Source of the DNA: Flaviramulus sp.
Lineage (GTDB): Bacteria > Bacteroidota > Bacteroidia > Flavobacteriales > Flavobacteriaceae
DNA length: 9,039 bases
Assembly: GCA_023255235.1 (NCBI GenBank)
Contig: JALRJA010000399.1
Span: forward strand, 1-9,039
Direction: 5' to 3'
Numbering within the stretch: position 1 is the first letter of the stretch; each line of letters begins with the position of its first letter. Both the position numbers and the translations under genes were made by a program. Shown here in pieces: positions 1-6,251 of the stretch. The notes beneath the pieces are model-generated. The model was not told the DNA's origin. It worked only from the letters and a program-made list of their open reading frames with translations, and searched no databases.

Positions 1-136
1 CTGGTCAAGAACACATAGTATTTGAAACTGAAATAGGAAAAATTGGAATTTTGATATGTATGGATATACATTTTATTGAAAACGCTAAATAGTTTCACAT
101 GAGATTCTTCTTAACCTTGGAATGACTGAAACATAA
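1..136 (+). pseudogene. Decayed carbon-nitrogen hydrolase (nitrilase superfamily) fragment, cut by the left window edge
   Basis: Reading from base 3, the frame gives a short peptide containing FETEIGKIGILICMDIHF and ends at TAG (90-92). The pattern hydrophobic-G-K-I-G-hydrophobic-IC-x-D-x-x-F-x-E is the nucleophile region of nitrilase-superfamily amidases, with the candidate catalytic Cys at 57-59. In intact members this motif lies mid-protein and is followed within about ten residues by an AEILLNP-like strand. Here a matching EILLNLG stretch appears right after the stop but in another frame (101-121), ending at TAA (134-136). This suggests a frameshift or small deletion followed by loss of the C-terminal third. 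No longer reading frame follows before the priA stop at 199-201. The 5' part lies outside the window, so substrate class cannot be assigned. The family call rests on one motif and a short second match. Confidence 0.55.
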
Positions 137-198
137 GAATATTAAATCGTCATTAATTAAAACTTACACAATTAGTGAGATACATTCAAACTAATAAA

Positions 199-2649
199 TT
201 AGTTATCAACGTTTAAAATCACTCTAACAGATCTAAAATCTTTTACACTTTGGAAACTGTTATTTATTTTATTAATAGCTTCTTTTGTTTTTGATAACGA
301 TTGTTTTTTAGGAATTTTAATCAAGATATTTTTATGAAACTGGTTTCTTATTCTGGCAATAGGCGGTGACTCAGGTCCTAAAACATAATCACCAAAAACA
401 GTTCGTAAAGATTTTGCATACCATGTTGAAGCCATTTCAACTCTACTATAATCGTTGTGTTTTAATGTTATTTTTATTTGTTTGTAAATAGGTGGGTATT
501 TGTAATTATAACGCTCATTCATTTGCTCGTTATACATTGCTTTATAATTGTTGGTTGATACTTGTTGTAAAATAGTATGATAGGGGTTGTAGGTTTGAAT
601 TAATACTTTTCCGCGTTCTTTGGTTCTGCCTGCTCTACCTGCAACTTGTAACATTAATTGAAAACTGCGTTCGTGTGCTCTAAAATCAGGAAAATTTAGC
701 ATATTATCAGCATTCATAATACCTACCAAGTTTACATTTCTAAAATCTAAGCCTTTGGTGAGCATTTGTGTTCCTACTAAAATATCTATTTCTTGCTGTT
801 CTAAAGCTGTAATTATTTTTTCATATCCATACTTTCCACGTGTAGTATCTAAATCCATACGAGCTACTTTATAATCAGGAAATAATAATTTTACTTCTTC
901 TTCTATCTGCTCTGTACCAAACCCTTTACTTTCTAAATCTTGACTTCCACAAGCCATACAATCTTGAAGCATCAACATATTATAGCCACAATAATGACAA
1001 CGCAATTGATTTCTATATTGATGATATGTTAAACTCACATCGCAATTAGGGCATTGAGGAGCGTTACCACAAGTTTTACATTCTATAATTGGAGAAAAAC
1101 CACGCCTGTTTTGAAACAAAATAACTTGTTGCCCATTTTTTAAGGTTTCTGTGATTTCTTCAATAAGTCTATCACTAAAACGCCCTTTCATGCGTTTTTT
1201 CTTTAACTTATCTTTAATATCTACCAATTCAATATCGGGCATTAATACATCATTATAACGATACATAAGTTCAACAAAACCATACTTATTTAAATTGGCA
1301 TTGTTGTAGCTTTCTAAACTTGGTGTTGCAGAACCCAAAAGAGTTTTTGCTTGATGTGTATTGGCTAAAACTATAGCTGTATCTCTTGCATGGTAACGCG
1401 GTGCGGGTTCAAATTGTTTGAAAGATTGCTCATGTTCTTCATCAACAATTATTAATCCTAAATTATTAAACGGTAAAAAAACCGATGAGCGTGCACCAAT
1501 AACAATACGTGCTTTTTCAGAATTACGTAATACATTGTTCCAAACTTCAATACGTTCGTGTGATGAATATTTAGAATGGTATATGGCTACTTGCTCTCCA
1601 AAATAATCTTGAAGCCTTGAAACTAATTGTGTTGTTAATGCTATTTCTGGAAGTAAATACAAAACTTGTTTTTGTTTGCTTAAAACAGCTTCTATAAGCT
1701 TTACGTAAACTTCTGTTTTTCCTGATGATGTTACGCCATGAAGTAAGCAAACAGGGTGTGTTTTAAAAGCTGTATTTATTTCATTTAAAGCATTTTTTTG
1801 ATAATGGTTTAATTTTTTTGAATCTTCATTTTCGCTATCAGTATATTGAATTCTATCGGTTTGAATAAAATATTCTTCAAGAATACCTTTATCTATTAAT
1901 GCTTTTACTATAGCCGAAGAAGCTTCCGTTTGATTTGATAAATCTGAAATTTTTACCGGTTTTTTTGTTTTAGCTGAAATGGAAAAAAGCGTTAAAACAA
2001 CCTCTTTTTGTTTGTGAGCTCTGCCTAAATCTTCTAGTAATTCTTTAAGTGCCTTTTCTGTTTTATAATTAGTGTGTAATTTTACATATCTTACTAATTT
2101 AGGTTTGTATTTCTCATAAACCTCTTCTTTTACTATAATAGCTTCTTTTTCAATAAGTGTTTTTATAACAGGAAGTACATTTTTTTTATCTAAAATATTT
2201 GAAATATCATGAATTTTTAAAGATGATTGATGATGTAATGCTTCATAGATTAAAAATTCATCATCCTTTAAATGTGATTCATCAATAGATTTCGCATTAT
2301 TTTTAGTAATAACCGTTTCGCTTTCTAAAATAAACCCACTTGGCAAAGCAGCTCTCATAACATCTCCTAAGGTGCACATATAGTAGGCTGAAAGCCATTG
2401 CCATAGTTCTAGTTGCTTGTTATTAACTATGGGTTTATTATCTAAAATTTGATGTATCTCTTTAGCTTCATAAGCCACTGGTGCTTGCTTATGTATGTTA
2501 AAAACAATACCCGTAAAAATTTTTGATTTACCAAAAGGAACAGCTACTCGCATACCTTTTTGTAAAAAACTTGATTCTGATTCTGTTATACTATAAGTAA
2601 AGAGTTTTTGTAGAGGAACAGGTATGATAACATCTATAAAATTTGGCAT
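199..2649 (-). CDS. priA: Primosomal protein N', replication restart 3'->5' DNA helicase PriA
   Basis: PriA recognises stalled or collapsed replication forks, remodels them by 3'->5' unwinding and reloads the replicative helicase; it is cytosolic and acts on DNA. The 816 residues show the full family architecture: an N-terminal 3'-DNA-binding region (VPLQKLFTY near 12-20), a winged-helix linker, Walker A GVTSSGKTE (about 305-313), the DEEH Walker B box (403-406), GSATPS (about 439-444), eight zinc-binding cysteines (524, 527, 533, 536, 551, 554, 564, 567), motif V (VGTQMLTKG) and motif VI QVAGRAGR (about 668-675). Length and motifs are intact. I chose ATG at 2649; an in-frame TTG at 2655 adds only two residues and would sit inside a good -7 box. 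The gene follows the membrane-protein gene by 46 bp on the same strand, so read-through is plausible, although it may also have its own promoter. Confidence 0.97.
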   Translation of the reverse strand: MPNFIDVIIPVPLQKLFTYSITESESSFLQKGMRVAVPFGKSKIFTGIVFNIHKQAPVAYEAKEIHQILDNKPIVNNKQLELWQWLSAYYMCTLGDVMRAALPSGFILESETVITKNNAKSIDESHLKDDEFLIYEALHHQSSLKIHDISNILDKKNVLPVIKTLIEKEAIIVKEEVYEKYKPKLVRYVKLHTNYKTEKALKELLEDLGRAHKQKEVVLTLFSISAKTKKPVKISDLSNQTEASSAIVKALIDKGILEEYFIQTDRIQYTDSENEDSKKLNHYQKNALNEINTAFKTHPVCLLHGVTSSGKTEVYVKLIEAVLSKQKQVLYLLPEIALTTQLVSRLQDYFGEQVAIYHSKYSSHERIEVWNNVLRNSEKARIVIGARSSVFLPFNNLGLIIVDEEHEQSFKQFEPAPRYHARDTAIVLANTHQAKTLLGSATPSLESYNNANLNKYGFVELMYRYNDVLMPDIELVDIKDKLKKKRMKGRFSDRLIEEITETLKNGQQVILFQNRRGFSPIIECKTCGNAPQCPNCDVSLTYHQYRNQLRCHYCGYNMLMLQDCMACGSQDLESKGFGTEQIEEEVKLLFPDYKVARMDLDTTRGKYGYEKIITALEQQEIDILVGTQMLTKGLDFRNVNLVGIMNADNMLNFPDFRAHERSFQLMLQVAGRAGRTKERGKVLIQTYNPYHTILQQVSTNNYKAMYNEQMNERYNYKYPPIYKQIKITLKHNDYSRVEMASTWYAKSLRTVFGDYVLGPESPPIARIRNQFHKNILIKIPKKQSLSKTKEAINKINNSFQSVKDFRSVRVILNVDN

Positions 2650-2652
2650 TTT

Positions 2653-2660
2653 CAAATATA
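2653..2660 (-). promoter_or_regulatory. Candidate -7 box (TATATTTG) of priA
   Basis: On the minus strand TATATTTG matches the Bacteroidota -7 consensus TAnnTTTG exactly and ends three bases before the priA ATG. If used, the transcript would be leaderless or nearly so. No TTG -33 element is present at the usual 17-23 bp spacing, so the box may be weak or fortuitous. Confidence 0.3.
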
Positions 2661-2695
2661 AATAGGTTTACTCTAAAAAAAATAGTTTATTAAGA

Positions 2696-3649
2696 TTAAT
2701 TGTTTTCTTTTGGGTATTTCTTTAAAAATTGAATAGAAGCATTTAGTTCATAACCCAATAATAAAATATTGGCATTAAGCCACAAATAAAACAATAAAAT
2801 TAAAAGCGCACCAATAGAGCCGTATAACTTGTTGTATTGCCCAAAATTTTCAATATAAATACCAAATAAAAATGATGATAGCATAATGAGTATAGTTGTA
2901 AATAAAGCACCAACAGAGAAGAACTTAGAGTGTTTACCTTCTTTTGTTCCAAAATAGTAAAGAGTTGCAACAGCTATGTAAACCATTATTATAAAAAAGA
3001 TGTACTTAACAGCTTCAGCCCAAAAAACACTATTGGCATCTAAATTATATCCGCTATTTTTTAAAGCATCAATTAATTCTTGAACAACATAAATTTGAAA
3101 ATATCCTAAAACAGCAATAGTTAAAATAAGCAAAAACGCTAAAATTAAAGCAATGCTTAGTGCGTATAAATATTGCCGAAAAACGTTTCTTGTTAATTGC
3201 TCATGGTATGAGTTTTCAAAACCCGAAAACACGGCATTTATACCATTTGCCATAAGTAGAATAGATAGTATAAAAACAGATGACAGCAAGCCACCTTGTT
3301 GGGTTTGATCTATGTTTTCAAAAATATTTTCAAAGAAAAAATCTGATGTTGTTGGAGGTAAAAATGATTCTAAAAATTTTAGAAATTCAATTTTAAAATC
3401 ATCAATAGGTACATACGGTATTACAATTAAAACAAACAATAAAAAAGGAAATAACGCTGTAAAAAAGCTAAAGGCAATAGCACTGGCACGGGTTGTTAAA
3501 GCTCCTTTTATAATGCCTGTTAGGTAAAGTTCTAGCAAATCATAAAAAGATAAGCCTTCTAAACCCGGAAACTTAATTTGTTTTAAAAACCTAATAAAGA
3601 CGTTATTTACTGGTGTTTTATTTGGTTTGTCTTTAACGGGTTTTGCCAT
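2696..3649 (-). CDS. YihY/BrkB-family inner membrane protein (often mislabelled ribonuclease BN)
   Basis: This is a 317-residue polytopic membrane protein of the YihY/virulence factor BrkB family, whose transport or structural role is not settled; the old name ribonuclease BN is an annotation error carried through databases. A short basic N-terminus is followed by about six hydrophobic segments, near residues 55-80, 121-142, 160-190, 208-234, 243-266 and 276-303. Family hallmarks are the conserved first segment with RASAIAFSFFTALFPFLLF and the C-terminal YGSIGALLILLFYLWLNAN followed by LLLGYELNA. The ATG at 3649 (MAKPVKDK) is the only sensible start. It lies 66 bp beyond the nadC stop, with a terminator between, and 46 bp ahead of priA. 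A separate promoter is therefore expected in 3650-3688; only an imperfect box (TACTTTG, 3680 to 3674) is visible there. Family confidence is high, function unknown. Confidence 0.93.
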   Translation of the reverse strand: MAKPVKDKPNKTPVNNVFIRFLKQIKFPGLEGLSFYDLLELYLTGIIKGALTTRASAIAFSFFTALFPFLLFVLIVIPYVPIDDFKIEFLKFLESFLPPTTSDFFFENIFENIDQTQQGGLLSSVFILSILLMANGINAVFSGFENSYHEQLTRNVFRQYLYALSIALILAFLLILTIAVLGYFQIYVVQELIDALKNSGYNLDANSVFWAEAVKYIFFIIMVYIAVATLYYFGTKEGKHSKFFSVGALFTTILIMLSSFLFGIYIENFGQYNKLYGSIGALLILLFYLWLNANILLLGYELNASIQFLKKYPKENN

Positions 3650-3688
3650 TAATAATTTGCATTAAGATTATAACAAAGTACGTGAATT

Positions 3689-3716
3689 AAAAAAAACAGG
3701 GCTTTATAATAAAGCC
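3689..3716 (-). terminator. Intrinsic terminator of nadC, starting inside its stop codon
   Basis: Minus-strand transcription reads a 7-bp stem GGCTTTA / TAAAGCC with a 3-base loop (3716 to 3700), then CTG and eight T residues (3696 to 3689). The first G of the stem is the last base of the nadC TAG stop. The GC-containing stem plus U tract is a textbook rho-independent terminator and separates nadC from the downstream membrane-protein and priA genes. Confidence 0.8.
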
Positions 3717-4576
3717 TAATTAACCGCTTTCAAACTTAAATCCATGTTATACACAGAGTGAGTTAAAGCACCACACGAGATGTAATCTACACCACATTCT
3801 GCGTAATATCTTATAGTAGTTTCATTAATATTTCCTGAAGATTCAATTAAACATTTATCACCAATTAACTTAACTGCTTTTCTGGTGTCTTCATAATCAA
3901 AATTATCTAATAAAATTCTGTAAATACCATCATTTTTTAATATTTCTTCTAATTCTATTAGGTTTCTTGCTTCAACCATAATGTCTAATTTTTTGTCAGC
4001 ATCTTTTAAATATTGCTTAGTCATTTCTATAGCTTTAGTAATACCGCCTGCAAAATCAATATGGTTGTCTTTAAGCATAATCATATCATAGAGTGCAAAT
4101 CTGTGATTTTCTCCACCACCAATTTTAACAGCCCATTTTTCAAGAACCCTAATTCCGGGAGTGGTTTTGCGCGTATCTAATATTTTGGCTTTAGTACCCT
4201 TAATTAAATTAACAAACAGTCTGGTTTTGGTTGCAATAGCACTCATGCGTTGCATGGCATTTAAAACTGTGCGTTCGGCTTTTAAAATAGATTGCGAAGG
4301 TCCTTCTATATACATAACCACATCACCAAAAGATACTTCTGTTCCATCTTCAATTCTCACGTCTAATCGTAAATTCTTGTCAACATAAGCAAATACTTTT
4401 TTGGCAAAATTAACACCACCAATAATGCCTTTATCTTTTACTAAAAGTTTGGCTTTTCCTCGTGCATTTTCAGGAATACAAGCCAAAGAGCTGTGGTCGC
4501 CATCTCCAACATCTTCTCTTATAGCATTTGCAATAATCATTTTAACTTCGGTGTCAAATTGTTCCTGTGTAATCAT
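3716..4576 (-). CDS. nadC: Quinolinate phosphoribosyltransferase (nicotinate-nucleotide pyrophosphorylase, carboxylating)
   Basis: NadC converts quinolinate and PRPP to nicotinate mononucleotide, CO2 and pyrophosphate, the step at which the de novo NAD pathway joins pyridine salvage; the enzyme is cytosolic. The 286-residue product has the normal bacterial length. Visible signatures are EDVGDGDHSS (21-30), ER (101-102) and TRKTTPG (135-141). They continue with KIGGGENHR (151-159), MLKDNH (167-172), VEAR (201-204), LLDN (222-225), ESSG (245-248) and YISCGALTHS (265-274). These supply the basic phosphate and quinolinate contacts and the acidic metal and PRPP residues. I start at ATG 4576 (MITQEQFD). 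The frame stays open upstream to a TTG at 4666, but those 30 residues are lysine-rich filler not typical of NadC and cover the promoter region. nadA and nadB are not in the window. nadC is divergent from rlmH. Confidence 0.96.
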   Translation of the reverse strand: MITQEQFDTEVKMIIANAIREDVGDGDHSSLACIPENARGKAKLLVKDKGIIGGVNFAKKVFAYVDKNLRLDVRIEDGTEVSFGDVVMYIEGPSQSILKAERTVLNAMQRMSAIATKTRLFVNLIKGTKAKILDTRKTTPGIRVLEKWAVKIGGGENHRFALYDMIMLKDNHIDFAGGITKAIEMTKQYLKDADKKLDIMVEARNLIELEEILKNDGIYRILLDNFDYEDTRKAVKLIGDKCLIESSGNINETTIRYYAECGVDYISCGALTHSVYNMDLSLKAVN

Positions 4577-4599
4577 AATTTTTTTTATAGTCTTTGTAG

Positions 4600-4607
4600 C
4601 AAAAATA
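4600..4607 (-). promoter_or_regulatory. Candidate -7 box (TATTTTTG) of nadC
   Basis: On the minus strand TATTTTTG is an exact TAnnTTTG match, 23 bases before the nadC ATG, giving a short leader. The 127-bp gap shared with rlmH carries an opposite-facing box for rlmH. No convincing -33 TTG lies at normal spacing. Confidence 0.45.
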
Positions 4608-4691
4608 AGAATTTGATTTACTTTTTTAAATTTTAGTATTAGGAATTTATATATTTTATTCCACAAACGCTAATTCTTAGATTCTAAATAG

Positions 4692-4699
4692 TAATTTTG
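4692..4699 (+). promoter_or_regulatory. Candidate -7 box (TAATTTTG) of rlmH
   Basis: TAATTTTG matches TAnnTTTG exactly and ends four bases before the rlmH ATG at 4704. The start site would fall on or next to the ATG, implying a leaderless or nearly leaderless mRNA. No TTG at the -33 position is evident. Confidence 0.4.
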
Positions 4700-4703
4700 C
4701 TTT

Positions 4704-5177
4704 ATGACTATTAAACTCATTGCTATAGGAAAAACCGATGACAAGAAACTTCTTGCTCTAATTGACAATTATAAAAAGCGATTAGGTTTTTACATCAAGT
4801 TGGTTATAGATATTATTCCGGATATTAAAAACTCAAAAAACAAGAGTGAAATTGAGCAAAAACAAAAAGAAGGTGAGCTTATTTTGCGTAAGTTAAACAA
4901 AACCGATGTTCTTGTTTTGTTAGATGAAAAGGGTCAAGAATTTGATTCTATAGAATTTTCAAACTATTTACAAAAGCACTTAAACTCTGGTATTAAGCAA
5001 TTAGTTTTTGCTATTGGCGGTCCTTATGGCTTCTCTGAAGATATACAAAAAAAGGCAAACGGGAAATTGTCCTTATCAAAAATGACATTTTCTCATCAAA
5101 TGGTACGCTTATTTTTTTTAGAACAAGTATATAGAGGGTTTACTATTTTAAAAAACGAACCCTATCACCATAAATAA
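4704..5177 (+). CDS. rlmH: 23S rRNA (pseudouridine1915-N3)-methyltransferase RlmH
   Basis: RlmH is a SPOUT-class S-adenosylmethionine-dependent methyltransferase that methylates pseudouridine 1915 in helix 69 of 23S rRNA on assembled 70S ribosomes. The 157-residue length equals the usual size. Diagnostic motifs are LLDEKGQEF (72-80), the trefoil-knot SAM loop FAIGGPYGF (102-110), SKMTFSHQMVR (125-135), EQVYRGF (140-146) and the C-terminal PYHHK (153-157), all in the expected order and spacing. The ATG at 4704 gives the standard MTIKLIAIGK start. The gene diverges from nadC and converges on the unknown minus-strand gene, whose stop is 35 bp away. An AGAACA/TGTTTCT imperfect hairpin with a short T run at about 5195-5215 could act as a weak terminator, but it is not convincing. 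Confidence 0.97.
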   Translation: MTIKLIAIGKTDDKKLLALIDNYKKRLGFYIKLVIDIIPDIKNSKNKSEIEQKQKEGELILRKLNKTDVLVLLDEKGQEFDSIEFSNYLQKHLNSGIKQLVFAIGGPYGFSEDIQKKANGKLSLSKMTFSHQMVRLFFLEQVYRGFTILKNEPYHHK

Positions 5178-5212
5178 AGTATGTATTTTTAAGATAGAAC
5201 AACCTGTTTCTT

Positions 5213-5752
5213 TTATACGGTGTTAGGCAACGTTTTTATCATTTTTTCAATGTCAGAGTCTGTTTTTATTTCTTTCCCAATTTCAGTAAATTCATAAGTC
5301 AGAGGTTTGTCGGATGTTTTTTTTATATAATTTTTGTCAATAAGTAAATTCAAATATCTTCTTATTTCCTCTTTTGAATTAGTTGTTGATTTAGCTACTT
5401 CAAATACTGAAAAAGAGATATGTTCAATCGTTTCTGTACAATGATTTGATTGAAGCCATAATTCTTGAAAAAGTCTTTTCATTGTTTTAAGTCTCATCTT
5501 TCCAGATTCCAAGTCCTCAATTATTTCGTAGGTTTCAGTCATGAATTTTTCATAAGTTTCTTTTGAAACTCCAAAAAACCAACTTTGCTTTGGTTTTTTT
5601 GTAATTCGGTCAAACAAAAGTCTGATTTTAAAATCCTTGTTAAATTCAGGAAACTGGTCTAAAATTTCCCGCTTTGAAATTTGTCCGCTGAAAAATTTTC
5701 TAGCTAAATAAGCAGCATATTGTTTATCGGATTTTTGTTGGTTTACGGTCAT
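5213..5752 (-). CDS. Hypothetical protein, possible C-terminal winged helix, inside a cassette-like unit
   Basis: I do not recognise this 179-residue protein. It is charged and soluble, with no signal peptide or membrane segment. The N-terminal half (about 10-100) looks helical, with an aromatic patch QSWFFG (56-61). The stretch at about 105-160 (FSVFEVAKSTTNSKEEIRRY, LIDKNYIKK, LTYEFTEIGKEI) has the helix-helix-helix plus beta-wing rhythm of a winged-helix domain, so DNA binding or partner binding is possible but unproven. The ATG at 5752 lies eight A/T bases after the GTTAGGCAAC repeat and has no upstream in-frame alternative of note. The opposite repeat encodes part of the final residues LPNTV, so the 3' repeat is part of the coding sequence. 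The gene sits between rlmH and hpf, convergent with the first and 41 bp beyond the second, in the same direction as hpf. It may be read from the hpf transcript. Confidence 0.75.
   Translation of the reverse strand: MTVNQQKSDKQYAAYLARKFFSGQISKREILDQFPEFNKDFKIRLLFDRITKKPKQSWFFGVSKETYEKFMTETYEIIEDLESGKMRLKTMKRLFQELWLQSNHCTETIEHISFSVFEVAKSTTNSKEEIRRYLNLLIDKNYIKKTSDKPLTYEFTEIGKEIKTDSDIEKMIKTLPNTV
5222..5231 (+). repeat. Left inverted repeat GTTAGGCAAC
   Basis: Perfect reverse complement of 5761-5770. On the minus strand it reads GTTGCCTAAC and overlaps the last codons of the unknown gene; its GCCTAAC fits the integron R'' core consensus RYYYAAC. The identity continues loosely inward with a TTT run. 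Confidence 0.8.
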
Positions 5753-5760
5753 TTTTAAAT

Positions 5761-5770
5761 GTTGCCTAAC
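5761..5770 (-). repeat. Right inverted repeat, GTTAGGCAAC on the minus strand
   Basis: Perfect reverse complement of 5222-5231, about 530 bp away. It lies eight bases upstream of the unknown gene's ATG. On the minus strand GTTAGGC fits the integron R' core GTTRRRY, the point at which IntI cuts between G and TT. Confidence 0.8.
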
Positions 5771-5793
5771 TACTAGCTATTTAATGATTATGC

Positions 5794-6093
5794 TTAATAT
5801 GGTTTAAAAGATTGCTTGCGTTTTTTTAGTTGACGCTCTAAATCTTTAATAGTTTCTCTAACGGCAACTTCATAGTTGTCTTCATTAGAAGTTGCAAAAA
5901 TTCTTGGACCAGGCAGGCTTATTTCAATATTGCAAATTTTACCTGTATTGTGCTCGCCATCTTCTTTTTTAAAATACACCATAGCACTTATTAAAAACTC
6001 ATACCTATGAAACAATTTTTCTAATTTACTTTTTGTAAAAGTTGATAATGTCTCGCTCACATCTACATTAATGTATTGAATAGTAACGCTCAT
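5794..6093 (-). CDS. hpf: Short ribosome hibernation promoting factor (HPF/RaiA, S30AE family)
   Basis: HPF binds the 30S decoding channel of idle ribosomes, blocks mRNA and tRNA sites and stabilises inactive ribosomes under starvation. The 99-residue product is one beta-alpha-beta-beta-beta-alpha S30AE domain: an N-terminal strand with VTIQYINVDVSE (2-13), a helix with FTKSKLEKLFHRY (19-31), and central strands including ICNIEISLPGP (53-63). A C-terminal helix with YEVAVRETIKDLERQLKKRK follows, whose basic end is typical for 16S rRNA contact. The long-HPF dimerisation tail is absent, so this is the short type. The ATG at 6093 (MSVTIQYI) is the natural start. The gene diverges from rdgB across a 158-bp AT-rich gap; no exact TAnnTTTG box was found on the hpf side (closest TATCTTTA, 6131 to 6124). 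A small AGATT/AATCT palindrome lies in its leader. Confidence 0.93.
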   Translation of the reverse strand: MSVTIQYINVDVSETLSTFTKSKLEKLFHRYEFLISAMVYFKKEDGEHNTGKICNIEISLPGPRIFATSNEDNYEVAVRETIKDLERQLKKRKQSFKPY

Positions 6094-6221
6094 AGTTATT
6101 CTTTTTAAGATTAAAATCTAGTATAAAGATAGTGTTTTTTTGATGATAGATATGTGATAAAAATCATAAAAAAAAACTAAATTTTTGCCAAGTCATATTA
6201 TACGATTTATTTAAATAATAG

Positions 6222-6229
6222 TATTTTTG
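6222..6229 (+). promoter_or_regulatory. Candidate -7 box (TATTTTTG) of rdgB
   Basis: TATTTTTG matches TAnnTTTG exactly and lies 22 bases before the rdgB ATG, a usual leader length. The nearest upstream TTG (6185-6187) is too far away for a standard -33 element. Confidence 0.45.
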
Positions 6230-6251
6230 AATCACAAACTATCCTGATTAT

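Larger units (their letters stand above)
5203..5770 (-). mobile_element. Putative solitary integron-type gene cassette or inverted-repeat-bounded insertion
   Basis: A single unknown gene is bracketed by perfect 10-bp inverted repeats (5222-5231 and 5761-5770). In the gene's own direction the unit starts GTTAGGCAAC just ahead of the ATG and ends GTTGCCTAAC overlapping the last codons. GTTAGGC fits the integron R' core GTTRRRY and GCCTAAC fits the R'' core RYYYAAC, in the order expected of a cassette: R', gene, then the R'' half of its attC. If the unit ends at the first G-TT beyond the gene (5203/5202), circularising it would rejoin the cores into one attC-like hairpin. That right boundary is inferred; the repeat-bounded core is 5222-5770. 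No integrase, transposase or target duplication is seen. The alternative is an old insertion of another type. Confidence 0.4.

Noticed and set aside
171..195. ATTAGT/ACTAAT stem just past the priA stop as a terminator
   Set aside because: A 6-bp AT-rich stem with a 13-base loop and no immediate U tract on the minus strand is too weak to call.
1418..1606. Short + strand reading frame inside priA
   Set aside because: It is antisense to the conserved DEEH helicase region, has no recognisable domain, and is explained as a shadow of priA.
2650..2655. TTG start for priA two codons upstream of the ATG
   Set aside because: It adds only Met-Lys, lies within or against the TATATTTG box, and the ATG gives the conserved PriA N-terminus (MPNFIDVIIPVPL).
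3312..3527. Short + strand reading frame inside the YihY-family gene
   Set aside because: It is the antisense of transmembrane codons of a conserved family, with no sign of independent coding.
4161..4616. Two + strand reading frames opposite nadC
   Set aside because: Both are antisense to conserved NadC motifs; the hydrophobic look of the product follows from the reverse complement.
4577..4666. 30-residue N-terminal extension of nadC from a TTG
   Set aside because: The extension is lysine/isoleucine-rich, unlike NadC, and covers the spacer holding the candidate promoters; the ATG at 4576 gives the normal family start and length.
5195..5215. AGAACA/TGTTTCT hairpin as a terminator between rlmH and the unknown gene
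   Set aside because: The stem needs a bulged base and the T run is short; it also coincides with the possible cassette edge, so its origin is uncertain.
5222..5770. Transposon or IS interpretation of the inverted repeats
   Set aside because: The enclosed gene has no DDE, HUH or serine/tyrosine recombinase motif, and no target-site duplication flanks the repeats.
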